This document shows positions 44,013-56,524 of a DNA stretch of 64,000 bases, piece by piece. Under the pieces are notes generated by a model that did not search any database, was not told the DNA's origin, and saw nothing but the letters and a program-made list of their open reading frames with translations. The translations under genes and the position numbers were made by a program. This stretch comes from Tillus elongatus (lineage: Eukaryota; Arthropoda; Insecta; Coleoptera; Cleridae). Position 1 is the first letter of the stretch; each line of letters starts with the position of its first letter. Where the stretch lies: positions 14,801,252-14,865,251 of the forward strand of contig OZ023265.1 of the NCBI GenBank assembly GCA_964006375.1. The letters are read 5' to 3'.

Positions 44013-44655
44013 TTATTTCAATTTATCGGTCGGTTTGATACTTGATAGTACTACCGAAAAATTCTGTGGACGAAAGACTTGAAATAATGACTCTTTTTTT
44101 CAAAAACAATGACCAATGTGCCAACCGTACCGCAAATTTGTTTAATGAACGATATCCGAACAGAGATGTTAACAGTAGCCAACAAAAAACGGGATCCTGA
44201 ACGTGAATTTCCGGTTAGAAATGAGACTACTGAGATTGAAGTTTTGGGACAAATTGCTGCAGACCCAACTTTGAGCACGACAAAATTCTTATTGGAATGA
44301 GAGAAATGCGGTTTATTATTTCAGTTTATCGGTCGGTTTAATACTTCATAGTAATAGCGAAATTTAATTTCACAATGGTGTACTCTGTAGAAGATAGAGT
44401 TGAAATAATTACTCTTTTTTTTTTCAAAAAACGACGACTGTGCTAACCGTACTGCAAATTTGTTTAATGAACGACATCCGAACAGACATGTTAACAGAAA
44501 ATACATTTTGGAGTTGGTTGCAAAGTTTCGACAAAGTGGTTCAGTAGCCAACAAAAAACGGGATCCTGAACGTGAATTTCCGGTTAGAAATGAGACTACT
44601 GAGGCTGAAGTTTGAGGACAAATTGCTGCAGACCCAACTTTGAGCACGAGAAAAT
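43990..44655 (+). repeat. tandem duplication of the transposase 5' region
   Basis: Two direct copies: about 43995-44290 and 44300-44655. Both contain GAATGAGAGAAATGCGGTTT, ATTTATCGGTCGGTTT or AGTTTATCGGTCGGTTTAA, CTGCAAATTTGTTTAATGAACG, GCCAACAAAAAACGGGATCC and GCAGACCCAACTTTGAGCAC. Copy 2 keeps an extra about 60 bp (ACAGAAAATACATTTTGGAG) that copy 1 has lost. The duplication includes the start codon region and the DUF4817-like domain. Confidence 0.85.
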
Positions 44656-45450
44656 TGACCATTGTTTCAAACATCAAAAGAAGAACTATTCAGCGAATAT
44701 TGAATCATCGTAAATTTCACCAGTATAAAATTTATCTCATACAACAACTGAATGAAGATGATTTTGATCGGTGGCTGGAGTTTTGTGAAGTTATGACTGC
44801 ACGAATAGCTGATAACGGAAACTTACTGTTCGATATCTGCTTTTCAGACGAGTGTACGTTTTTATTAAACTCTACAGTCAATCGTCATAATTGTCGTTAT
44901 TGGGCAGATAATAATCAAAATTTTCACGAAGTCCACACTCAAACTTCACAGAAATTCTGGCATTTTTGGAGACCGTTTAATCGGATCAACTTCCCTTGAT
45001 GGCAATTTGAGTGGCAAAACGTTTTTGGAGTTACTAGAGCATATCGTTTACCCTATACTAATTGACATTGTTGAAAATGATGATCGCTATCAAGAAAATC
45101 AATTTGTTTCAACAAGATGGAGCTCCTCCGCATTTTTCACAAAGTGTTAGGGAGTCTTTGAACAGAGAGATTCCAGAGCAATGGTTTGGCATAGAGGTGC
45201 TATTGAGGGGTCCCCTAGAACACCGGATTAAACTCCTTTAGACTTCTTTCTATAGGGCCATTCAAATAGTAGAATTTTCGCAACAAAACCCGAGTCTCTG
45301 GGAGAATTACGACGACGCATTGTTGAAAAATGCCGTCTAATAACTACACAAATGCTTCAGAATGTCAGAGCTCGTTTTGAACAAAACTTGTACTGTTGTG
45401 TGGAAACTGGTGGTCAACAATTCACTGCAAAACACTTGCTTAACTGAATA
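44390..45450 (+). pseudogene. DD41D-like transposase, multiply frameshifted
   Basis: N-terminal HTH pieces: VEDRVEIITLFF, LFNERHPNRHVNRKYILELV, KFRQSGSVANKKRD. The frame 44640-44999 covers HTH-to-catalytic sequence with DICFSDECTFLL (first Asp) and HNCRYWADNN. After 45000: QDGAPPHFSQSVRESLN (second Asp), then a region equivalent to WPPRSPDLTPLDFFLWGH in which Trp/Arg codons have become stops (SPRTPD, stop, TPLDFFL, stop, GHS). The third catalytic Asp in PLDFF is still coded, unlike in the element at 15 kb. At least four stops or shifts: a pseudogene. Confidence 0.8.
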
Positions 45451-45944
45451 AACATTTTTGAATGTTGGGTTTTGTTTTTAGTTTTTTTAACGAAAAATTG
45501 ACTAATTAGTGCATTTCTTATCACAATGAATGAAATACGTTCTTGTAACTCCAACTGTGAATAATTTTTAAACGAGTTGATAAAACTTCAAAAAAAAATT
45601 TGTGTACTGAATTCAGAAAAGAAAAAGATTTTAAATGATGTAACACTCGGCCCATGTTCCCTATTTAAAATATAAGGGTTGTTACCACCCTTAAGGGGTT
45701 GATGTGACAAAGTTGAGTTTTATGTCAAAACATGTCCCCCTCAATGTTAAAATTGAAGTGTTTCAGCGTTTCTTTAAAAGAAAAATTCTCTGGACGCAAA
45801 TCGGTCTGTTTCGTTTTCAATGCGCCGGGTATATGTTTTGCATTATATTTCTCGATTTCTTCAATATTTGGGTGTAGCGTTGTCCGGGTCTATTACTTTT
45901 AACGCTGCAATAGTTTTGAGGATATTTAAAAAAAATCGGGATGC

Positions 45945-46256
45945 AGCAAGTAAATTATGGTAGTGCGTTATGGAAGTGAATTTTCATAAAAATGTTTTTA
46001 ATAACAAATATATTGCTCTAATGCGAGCAGGCATAAATTTGATTACCGGTATAACCTATATAGTAGCAACAATGTACCACATTTTATCAAAATAATTATT
46101 TGAAAATTAACAAATATTTTCCGAAAATAAACTTTAAATGTTTCCGAGAAACTGGTCTTCTAGCCAATGAACCTTAGGTTAATAGCAAATTGAGTTATTG
46201 AAACTTGAAACATTTAATGAAAATTCGCAACCAAAACGCCCTTGCTGCGTTCATAC
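45945..46256. mobile_element. foldback/MITE-like element, copy 3
   Basis: Ends GATGCAGCAAG...TTATGGAAGTGAATTTTCAT and AATGAAAATTCGCAACCAAA, ACGCCCTTGCTGCGTTCAT. Interior matches copy 1 (GCGAGCAGGCATAAATTTG, ACAATGTACCACATTTTATC, CCGAGAAACTGG). The left end has an inserted duplicate of GGTAGTGCGTTATGG. A further 3' terminus (ATTCGCTACCAAAACGCACT) follows at 46352-46380. Confidence 0.6.
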
Positions 46257-46439
46257 AAAAATTTTCGGAAAATAGAGTTAAATGTTGATTTCCGAACCAA
46301 CAAAACTTACGTTAATATCAATTGAGTTATTGAAATTATGGATTTAATGAAAATTCGCTACCAAAACGCACTTACTGCGTCCAGATTTTTTTCTTACAAA
46401 CATGCATCATATTTAGATAAAAAATTATAAAATGCACGA

Positions 46440-47002
46440 ATTTGTTCTACGAAAATTAGCTAAAACTTATAGACCGTTAAACCATAAACTTAACTAAACC
46501 GACAGCCAAAGCATCAGAGAAAGGGTCTATTTGAAATGAATTTTATGTAAATATTTTAGTAAAATGAAGGGCAATGACGGTTGAAGCTGAAACTTAAGGG
46601 TTCGCAGAACACTCTTCTTGCAACATTTTCTTTTCACAATCCGTATTTGTTTCACGTTCTTTGCCTAAGCATTGTCAATTTTGACGTTTTAAATTGTGAG
46701 TTTGACGTTTTGAGGCAAACCTTAAAATTTGTTGCTTTAGCTGCCCGTAACTTTTTTGTCCTTTAACTTGACCTTAAATTTTGGTACATGGTTCTCTCTT
46801 AATAATACAAATACGCGTAACAAATTTGGTTGCCCCCACTTTGTTATTTACGGAGATAGAATTTTTTTTGAAGAAAATACAAAATTTTCCAGGAAAACCT
46901 GGTCCGATTTTCCTGGCTAAGAAACTTATCCAAGTCACTTGCAAAAGGCAGGTACTCACCAAATTTTATCAAATCGGTCCATTATTTTTTGAGTTATCGG
47001 TA

Positions 47003-47088
<86 letters not shown>

Positions 47089-47127
47089 ACGGATCGCCCC
47101 ATTATTAAATGTTTTAAAAAAAATTTA
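46440..47127 (-). mobile_element. HINE-like element, minus orientation
   Basis: Body: CATTGCCCTTCATTTTAC-type (46555), GTAACTTTTTTGTCCTTTAA, GCCCCCACTTTGTTATTTAC and TTTTCCTGGCTAAGAAACTT. (TA)n at 47006-47084. The 5' block is mostly deleted (ACACGGATCGCCCCATTATT), leaving AAAATTTACTAAAAAA at 47112-47130. Immediately followed by another minus copy: head-to-tail tandem. Confidence 0.6.
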
Positions 47128-48158
<1,031 letters not shown>

Positions 48159-48406
48159 TGTCTCTGTTTACATTAAATGTAACCTAACATATGAATTTTC
48201 TTATAATTCATTGTTAGTCACTTTCATATTAAATTCCCAATACCTTTTAATTGTCCTGTTTACATTGAATCTAGCCTAACATATCTTACAGCTGATTGGT
48301 TCATATTCTCTAGCAAAATATATAACTTGTAATGTTCACTTAGTGCTATATAACACTTTTAATTATAAATCTCATATCAATACCTGCATAAGGCTTCTTA
48401 TCATAG

Positions 48407-48407
<1 letters not shown>

Positions 48408-48498
<91 letters not shown>
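48408..48498. repeat. (TA)n microsatellite
   Basis: About 90 bp of (TA)n just beyond a Penelope-type 3' end (48499-48645). Confidence 0.9.
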
Positions 48499-48502
<4 letters not shown>

Positions 48503-48645
48503 ATGTTGCAATACACTGTAATCACTTTTAAATGTACACTTTATTTGTTTGCTGTAGTTTTTGTGATTTTTTATTTTTTATTCGTTTACGTGGACTGCAG
48601 TTTCGAACCGTCCTGGTGTATCATCAGCACGCTACTCAACTACTG
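48499..48645 (-). mobile_element. isolated Penelope-type 3' end
   Basis: Minus-strand copy of the terminus at 35525-35625: hammerhead-like core then AAATCACAAAAACTACAGC and AAACAAATAAAGTG. No protein sequence remains upstream (48650-48880). Ends at a (TA)n, like its relative. Confidence 0.6.
48588..48632 (-). ncRNA. hammerhead-like core, second copy
   Basis: Minus strand: stem I GCGTG/CACGT (4 bp Watson-Crick plus a G.U), CTGATGA (48627-48621), stem II region TACACC...GGTTC (partly decayed against GAACC/GGTTC of the copy at 35565), GAAA, minimal stem III around TGCA, cleavage triplet GTC (48595-48593). Core residues intact; stem II weakened to about three pairs. Confidence 0.5.
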
Positions 48646-49254
48646 AGTAAATATTTTAATTGAATAAAGAAAATTAACTACTGAGACCGAAGTTAAGATA
48701 TTTTAAAATACATTTCATGCAACATTTGCGCTTTACAAGCTGTATATGCTGCAAGATCTTTGTTTAAAAGTCGCAAATTTTTACATTGCGGTAAAATATA
48801 CATTTGGTTTCATGCCTTGTGGTTGGTAAAGATCTACCCACTTCCTTAGACTTTCAAAAATATTGTTTATAAATCCAAACGCAGTAAGTGCGTTATGGTA
48901 GCAAATTGGATTGGTTAACAAACCCGTCCGAGAAGTTTACAATTTCAATGAAAATGTATCAGACTCACACAATATTTCATTAATCAAAAGTGTTTTAAAC
49001 CTATATTTGGAATATAGAGTTGGAAATAAAATTAATTAATCAAAATTTACGCACCAACAATTTCTAACTTATATGTCTGCACTTTACATATCGCTGTTAA
49101 GTTGTTAATCGTGTCAAAATTAGTTGTAAACCTAATTTAAGCCATTAACCAATTTTACGAATAGTATAAATATTATAAAGCCATTAGTCAGCTTCATGTC
49201 TGAAAATGAGATAACTTAAATACTAACTAAATCTCGAGTTATAGAACTGAAGAG
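48646..49254. other. unassigned with a foldback-family terminus
   Basis: CAAACGCAGTAAGTGCGTTA and TGGTAGCAAATT at 48877-48912 are a solitary terminal hairpin of the foldback/HINE family. The remainder has no supportable feature. Confidence 0.35.
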
Positions 49255-49870
49255 ATGGGTCCTCTTGTTGTTAATCAGAGTTTTATCGTTTGTAGTGCCG
49301 ACGCCATTAAATATCTTGGCATTACTGTAGACAGACACCTACGCTGGGACTCTCATGCTGCAGATTTGGTAAACAAATTAAGGGGGCTCATTGGTAAAGT
49401 AAAGCAACTTAAAAAATTACTCAACACGCAGTACCTAAAAATATGATTTTCTGCTCTGGTAGAAAGTCTGCTTCAATATGGAATCGTGGCGTGGGGAAGA
49501 ATGCTGGCAAGCCATATTAAACATTTGGAAGTTATCCACAAACTATTCTTGAAAATTATATATGGTAAACCTTGAGTGTATGCCAGTGATCTGTTATTCG
49601 CAGATGCCAATGTGTTAGACATGAGACAGTTGTACTCATATTCTTCCTTGGCATATTATTATAAGCACAAGGGTGAATTTGTGGATCATACGTATGGAGG
49701 GCGAAGAGAACAGTACATGAAGGTTCCTATAGTGCATAAAACAATGGACAGAGGTATTATACCTTTATTATGCCAAGGTTGTATAACATACTACCACTAG
49801 AATTAAAAAAATTAAGATCGGAGTTCGTTTTCAGAAGTAGGGTAAAAACTTTTGCTTCCTTACAGTACCA
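49255..49870 (+). pseudogene. CR1-like LINE RT C-terminal fragment
   Basis: Pieces in order: IKYLGITVDRHLRWDSHAAD (post-YxDD RT region), LRGLIGKVKQLKKLLNTQYL, a stop, SALVESLLQYGIVAWGRMLA, LEVIHKLFLKIIYGKP, a stop, then VYASDLLFADANVLDMRQLY. Typical C-terminal end of CR1/Daphne-type elements (YGIxxWG, IxKxIxxKPxxYPTxxLF). The catalytic RT part is absent. Orientation and type suggest it is the tail of the family seen at 56.1-57.3 kb, but the two do not overlap so this is inference. Confidence 0.65.
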
Positions 49871-49884
49871 CGAAAATTAGTGCA

Positions 49885-50610
49885 AAGTATTGTCGATTTG
49901 GAAAGCAGCTGATTTGGTTTAGTAGTTGTAATAGGAGGATTTGTAGGATATGTGTGCTAGTGTGTGTGCGTTCAAGAGAAGGAGAGAGAGAGAGAGAGAG
50001 AGAGAGAGTATGCAGGTGCATGGGGTTGCGAATGTGTGTAGGTAGCTCTCGCTGTGTGGGTGGGTGTGGTAGTAATTTCATTTTGTTCACTATGAGAGTT
50101 TGGTTTTCGGGACGCATTTCTGGTCAATCACCTACAAGGTAGGCAAATCTATACTGAATTTTGCCGACGCACAGTCTCTGACTTTGTCGGTTTGTTATTA
50201 TTTGTCGATGGTGTATAAAAAGGGGGAAACGGGCAAACGTGGAAAAAAATTCAATGTTGATATTGTTATTTGAAAAGCCGCGGATTTGGTTTGAAAATTG
50301 TAATAGAAGGATTTGCAAAATTTGTGTGCATGTGTGTGTGTGTGTGTTTAAGAGAAAGAAAGAGAAAGAGAGAAAGAGAGAGAGAGAGAGAGAGAATGAG
50401 TATGCGAGTGTATAGGATGGCGAATGTGTGTAGGTGGCTCTCTGTGTGTGGGTGTGTGTGGTGGTAATATCCTTTTGTTCACTATGTGAGTTTAGTTCGG
50501 GACGCATTTCTGTTCAATCACCTACAAAGTAGGCAAATGTATGTTGAAGTTTACCGACACACAGTCTCTGACTTTGTCGGTTTACTATTATTTGCTGATT
50601 GTGGAAAAAA
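49885..50610 (+). repeat. tandem duplication (~372-bp period) with (GA)n and (GT)n
   Basis: Two diverged units at about 49890-50200 and 50262-50600: GATTTGGTTTAG or GATTTGGTTTGA, TTGTAATAGGAGGATTTG-type, a GT run, a long GA run (49985-50008; 50350-50396), GCGAATGTGTGTAGGT, TTTTGTTCACTATG, GGGACGCATTTCTG, TCAATCACCTACAA and CACAGTCTCTGACTTTGTCG. It lies directly after the LINE fragment and may be its 3' UTR. The strand is strongly purine/GT-biased. Confidence 0.75.
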
Positions 50611-50750
50611 ATGTCAATATTAATTATGTTATATTGTTGTTGTATTGTTTGTTAAAAGCCAGACTGTATATTATTAGTGAATGAATTATTATTACTATTA
50701 TTATTACCTGAGATTACTTAAATACAAATTGTTTATTTTGTCCTTTGCAG

Positions 50751-50866
50751 ATATGGTGAATGTCCCAGTCAAGTTGGGAAAAGAAGCTGCACAAAATGAA
50801 ACCATAATTTTATTGATGGATAAACTCTTTGACGGTTTAATGGGCATTTCAAATCAGCCCCTGAGA
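50751..50866 (+). other. candidate exon between consensus splice sites
   Basis: Left boundary: pyrimidine tract TTTATTTTGTCCTTTGCAG ending at 50750. Right boundary: CTGAGA followed by GTGAGT at 50867. The 116 bp are open in one frame: MVNVPVKLGKEAAQNETIIL, then LMDKLFDGLMGISNQPL. The MDKLFD motif is faintly like P-element/THAP9-type transposases, but the match is too short to trust. Not repeated in the window. Could be a host exon, a fragment of a spliced transposase, or chance. Confidence 0.35.
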
Positions 50867-51084
50867 GTGAGTGATTGAAGGGAGGTGTAACAGATAGTTC
50901 TCCTTATAAAAACTTTTGGAAATAATCGCTGCAAGTTTTGGAAACTATGCGGTTCTATTCTAATGAACAAATGCAATATGTATAAGCATCAGACTATGCT
51001 ATGTACCTGTTGATAAAAAATCCTAATCGGTACTTAATTTTACTTTCAAAATTAGTTGTTTTTAAATAAATAATTTTAACAGCA

Positions 51085-51086
<2 letters not shown>
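50867..51086. other. unassigned
   Basis: Sequence after the putative donor site; no further exon-like segment or repeat recognised before the (TA)n. Confidence 0.25.

Positions 51087-51138
<52 letters not shown>
51087..51138. repeat. (TA)n microsatellite
   Basis: About 52 bp, the shortest stand-alone (TA)n here. Followed by TTGCAACGTGG, which recalls the TTGGAATGTTGCAA next to the array at 48498. Confidence 0.9.
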
Positions 51139-51140
<2 letters not shown>

Positions 51141-51892
51141 CAACGTGGTATTTTTATAAATCCCCGTTTCAATTGATCATCTCCATAGTTGGTTTCATAT
51201 TCCGGGTGAAGATCGTCATTTTAATTAAAATACTCAATTCCCCCAATCGACGCCCCTGTCAATGGTATCGATCTATCTCTCTTTCCCTGATATCTACTTC
51301 AGGCCGATATTTCGATATTTATCGGAACGAGGTAGGAAATTGATAACGCGGAGACGGGGGGTATCGGGGAGAACCTGCGGCGCTGGTAAAGGGACGGGGG
51401 ATTGATATCGTTCTCGGAAGAGTGAACTTGTGCATTAATGGAAAAGTGTTGTTCTCTTCTGGGCGAAAAATTTTTTGATAATCAAAAACACCAAAGTGAA
51501 ATTAGCAGTCTGAATCTAGAAGGAAAAGGCTCACGTCTTGTTAGTTTTAAAAAAAAATTGTTGTTTTGTATAAATCGCAGCCGTTACGTTGGATAATATC
51601 ACTTGTCATACTCAATTGGCAATTACCCAGAAGATATTTAGACACGGAAGTATATACATAGAAAGGACAGAGCAAATGCGTAATAATTTGGAAAGTTAGT
51701 CTAGAAAAGTTAAATACAGCCTTTTCCGGCATACGTCAATTTTCTGAATTTATTTGGTAAACTAAGCTTTGTCGGAGTGAAGACTTATTTGGTTTGGTGT
51801 TACGAAACAATATAGCAGTCAAAGTTTGACCCAGAGTTTAAAACCAATAACCTAAGGTAATACTTTTCTGATATTATTATTATACATACCAG

Positions 51893-51923
<31 letters not shown>

Positions 51924-52412
51924 CGATCTTCGAAGAGTTACCTACAAATTTGTGGTTTAAGGACATGCCAAAATAAGTGAACTTATTTACGATTCTATTT
52001 TTTTGTTCTTGTGAAAATTAAATAAAATACTTTTGGATGTTCAATTTCTTAATATAATAATAACGTATCTTTGTATTTATAATGTAACGACATACGTTTG
52101 CAAACAGCCTGTCGCATAATTATTATTGTTAATCTTACACTTTTATAAAGTTTGTTTTTTTTTTGTTAAAAGATTTTCAATTAGACAACTAATAAATTGG
52201 AGCAAGGGTTCACACCTTAGTATTAGTAGGTTTTTCTATAGTTTTTCCAAATTAAATTAAATTATAGTGGCATCTCTGACAGTTTTACTTTCCTTTCTTG
52301 TAGATATCTATTTTAAACGGATACCGATAATAAAAATCAGTTCCCTTATTTTCAAAAAAAATTAAAAAAAATTAAAAAAAAATAATTTTGAAATTAGCGT
52401 AGCAATACATAT
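51139..52412. other. unassigned, includes GC-richer segment and (GA)n
   Basis: 51290-51440 is notably GC-rich for this window (CGGAGACGGGGGGTATCGGG, GGGACGGGGGATTGATATCG) with GATATCG/CGATATC repeats. A (GA)n run is at 51897-51922. The frame 51547-51732 (minus) is featureless. No gene supported. Confidence 0.35.
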
Positions 52413-52665
<253 letters not shown>

Positions 52666-53045
52666 AGTAATGCTGTTTTCTATAATAAAACACAAGTGTA
52701 ATTTATTTTGTTCGATTTTCCATTAATTATGTCAATAGTAAATACCTACTTATAGCTGTAGTGTTAGACGGTTCAAATTGCCAATTAAGTTTGCTTATAA
52801 TTGCAAAGCTGAAAACAGACGTATGTGGGTTATTAAAACATACCTTCTTTTACTGTCACCATTAGATACATTTGAAAAGTTATATTGTGAAGAAGTATTA
52901 TTTTTTATTGGTCTGTGGTACAAAACGCATAATTGCTAAGTAAATAATTAACTAAATAGAAAACAATTAAATACAAACTATATAAATACTTCGTAAAATA
53001 TTTTTCACCGTAAAATATTTTAAGGCAATTTATATTTCATAAAAC
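52666..53045. other. unassigned
   Basis: AT-rich, no gene or repeat recognised. Confidence 0.25.
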
Positions 53046-53498
53046 GTGTATTTCGTACTTATTATCTCATCCGGCTGTGATAAGGTGATTAAATTCCAAA
53101 CATCGCGGAGATTTTTGGCCGACTGTGAGATTCACATAAAAGCGGGGGTCAAACGAGGTAGAGAGAGTATTGGTAAAGACGCTGGTAAGCCGACAAGAAC
53201 GAGCCGTCACCAGCCGGTAGAAACCGTACCGATTCCGATTCCGCTTTCCCTCCGAGCGCACCTGGTTCGTCGGATTCCGGTAGACGAAAACGTTGTCGTA
53301 GGTGTGAAATTAGCCGTTTTAAGTCATTCATATTTTGTAGCGAATTTTCATATTTTTAAATTATCTCGCTTCTCAGTCCAAATCTCCGCAAGCGAATTAT
53401 TTCTGCTTTTCCTGACCTGCCGCCGTCCCTTTAGACAATTCCCATATGTTAGATTGCATTATTTTTGTGAGGATGCTGACGATTCACAGCTCACTTAA
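53046..53498 (+). other. unrecognised 150-codon open frame in GC-richer DNA
   Basis: Frame starts MYFVLIISSGCDKVIKF and contains a basic stretch (GKPTRTSRHQPVETVPIPIP). No domain, signal or repeat structure I recognise. The region is about half GC and rich in CpG, unlike its surroundings. Its last residues (RLHYFCEDADDSQLT) resemble LCYFTEDAEDSELAKVI encoded at 55095-55145, and GAxGCTGAxGATT motifs recur between, so it is probably part of a larger repeat rather than a gene. Confidence 0.3.
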
Positions 53499-53641
53499 AT
53501 AATCGGGATATATTCATCTTGGTCTAATCCCGATAGAGAGGCTGAGGATTTACAGCCTATCTAGGACACTCTAAGTGATACGTTTCTTTCCAATTAATCC
53601 GTTACAAGTAGGTAAAACCATGATTGAGACCCAGACAGGAA

Positions 53642-53706
53642 GTGGGGGCGGAGCCCCCCTACCCCTAGGGGCGGAGCCCCACCCCTTGTGGGCGTGGCCA
53701 CGCCCC
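53642..53706. repeat. GC-rich palindrome cluster
   Basis: Three adjacent palindromes: GGGGGCGGAGCCCCC, GGGGCGGAGCCCC and GGGCGTGGCCACGCCC (53690-53705, perfect). Striking in a genome about two-thirds AT. The first two also read as GC-box-like GGGGCGGAG. Confidence 0.8.
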
Positions 53707-53776
53707 AAGATGGCGGACCCAAAATGGCGGACCCAAAATGGAGGAACCAAAATGGCGGAACCAAAATGGCGGAATA
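53704..53776 (+). repeat. five tandem CCAAAATGGCGGA units
   Basis: Units of about 14 bp at 53705, 53720, 53734, 53748 and 53762: CCAAGATGGCGGA, CCAAAATGGCGGA, CCAAAATGGAGGA, CCAAAATGGCGGA, CCAAAATGGCGGA. Each (one partly) matches the AAnATGGCGG site of YY1, whose fly relative Pho uses the same GCCAT core. Regulatory function is inference. Confidence 0.8.
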
Positions 53777-53799
53777 AAACATGGTGCCTTTCGCTTTTA

Positions 53800-54480
53800 A
53801 AGATGGTTGAAGACTCCATTATTTAAAGATACGTCACCTCAACCTTTAGAGCCGACAAATGAGAGTGAGGTTGATAAGCGAGAATAATGGTATAGGTCGA
53901 AGACTCCATGATTTAAAGTTACGCCCCTATTAAAACAAACCATTCATAAAGCTTTTGTTATTAGACATAAGACATAATAATTAGTATGTTTAATATTAGA
54001 CAGACTATTAGATTTCGCATAGAAATTAGCCGAACGCCACAATTGTTATATGGGTAGGTTCTAAAAATAACACACAGAGGTCGTTGGCAAACAAAAAAAG
54101 GAAGTTCAGAAACAAAATAGACAACAGGTTCAAATAGGAAACCAAACTTAAATATCGCAGAGACAATAGAGGTCGCTGGCAAAACAAAGAAGGAAGCTCA
54201 GAAACAAAATGGACAACAGGTTCAACTCTTAAAAATAGGAACTTTTTAGCCTTATGTGTGGGCGCGGCAAGTAGTTGATTTTATTTTGAAAGAGATACAG
54301 GTTCGATTCCTGATATATGCTCCTTGATATGGTAGCGTCAAACAAATACAAAGAGGTACTGAATAACTAAACAGTAAGCTTAGAAACAATGGTTGGTTAC
54401 AGGTTCAATTCCCTTCTTAGTTTTAAGCTAACCCCACGTGTTTAGTGTCATGTTACTCGTCTAAGTAAGCAGAATTAAAA
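53800..54480 (+). repeat. degenerate short direct repeats
   Basis: GAAGACTCCATTATTTAAAG (53808) repeats as GAAGACTCCATGATTTAAAG (53898). A unit AGAGGTCGTTGGCAAACAAA, TTCAGAAACAAAATAGACAA, CAGGTTCAA (54075) repeats at 54168 and, weaker, at 54350. A consensus B box GGTTCGATTCC lies at 54301, in CAGGTTCGATTCCTG, with only a weak A box upstream (GGCGCGGCAAGTAGTTG), so a tRNA-like promoter is possible but unproven. No gene. Confidence 0.5.
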
Positions 54481-54495
54481 AATGGCGACTAAAAT

Positions 54496-55055
54496 AAGAT
54501 AAAAAACTTAAAACCCTTATCGCGGAAGATCCGTGAGATGTACGAGAGAACCAACACATGCACGGTGTTAAGGAGGTCAAATCAAAGTGGAATATACAAT
54601 AAAATGGCCACTTCCGGTCTAAACTTTAAATCGTTATATCTTTTGAACGGAAAGTGATAGAAAGGAACCGACTTCAAAAATGTATGTTTCGTAACAAGGT
54701 CTACAAGAAACTGAGATAAAAAACTTCAAATCCTTATCGCGGAAGATCGGTGTGATGTACGATAGAACCAATACATGCACGGTGTTAAGGAGGCCAAATC
54801 AAATTGGTATATACAATAAAATGGCCACTTCCGGTCTAAACTTTAAATCGTTATATCTTTTGAACGGAAAGTGATAGAAAGGAACCGACTTCAAAAATGT
54901 ATGTTTCGTAACAAGGTCTACAAGAAACTGAGATAAAAAACTTCAAATCCTTATCGCGGAAGATCGGCGAGACGTACGATTGAACCAATACATGCACGGT
55001 GTTAAGGAGGCCAAATCAAAGTGGAATATACAATAAAATGGCCACTTCCGGTCTT
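54496..55055 (+). repeat. 217-bp tandem repeat, about 2.6 units
   Basis: GATAAAAAACTT begins units at 54498, 54715 and 54932 and ATGGCCACTTCCGGTCT recurs at 54604, 54821 and 55038: a constant 217-bp period. Units differ at few positions (for instance GATCCGTGAGATG, GATCGGTGTGATG, GATCGGCGAGACG), so duplication is recent. Each carries TCGTTATATCTTTTGAACGG. No coding sense. Confidence 0.95.
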
Positions 55056-56127
<1,072 letters not shown>

Positions 56128-56495
56128 CTAGAGTGTAAACAAAAGTGGGCCAATGACACTTCGCTGGGGTTCGCCCATACTTACACTATATCTTTGGGAA
56201 TTAATATTATTCGCTTTTACAAGCAACTGTCTGTTGGTGAGATACGAAAGTAGAAGGTCGTTGCAAGTGCCTCTTATCCTCAACGCCCACATCTTCTCCT
56301 TAACAAACAAAAAGGATTTACTGTGTCAAAAGCACAAGACAGGTCAAAAAAAAAGGTCACCACAATGTAATTGAGCTCCATTCTTTCATTCACATATTGA
56401 GTGTATTCGATAAGGGCAGTTTCGGTAGAATGATCAGTTCTAAATCCGTGCTGTGATGGTGATATTATTTTATTAGCATTTAAAAACTTGACCAT
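56128..56495 (-). pseudogene. CR1-like RT palm region, frameshifted
   Basis: First frame (56495-56280): MVKFLNANKIISPSQHGFRT, DHSTETALIEYTQYVNERME, VVTFFFDLSCAFDTVN (first catalytic Asp). Second frame (56310-56128): LLLSYLTNRQLLVKANNINS and SVSMGEPQRSVIGPLLFTL, where the usual GVPQGSVLGPLLF has become GEPQRSVIGPLLF. The shift lies near 56300. Sequence similarity ends at GPLLFTL, so the YxDD box is gone. Confidence 0.75.
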
Positions 56496-56524
56496 CCTTT
56501 TATGTACTGCCCTTTCTATGATCT

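Larger units (their letters stand above)
43608..45829 (+). mobile_element. second mariner-type (DD41D-like) transposon, broken
   Basis: About 2.2 kb between TA dinucleotides. Ends match as inverted repeats over more than 250 bp: left GGCGCATTGAAAATGAAACA, right TGTTTCGTTTTCAATGCGCC, continuing through CCTTAAGGGTGGTGATAAC-type and ATGGGTCGAGTGTTACATC-type segments. It encodes a transposase with the same domain plan as 15473-16552 but from a different subfamily. Contains a foldback (43899-44010) and a tandem duplication of the transposase start. Dead. Confidence 0.85.

Noticed and set aside
53046..53498. Cellular protein-coding gene
   Set aside because: Open for 150 codons but no domain or splice context, and its C-terminal peptide recurs at 55.1 kb in what looks like repetitive DNA.
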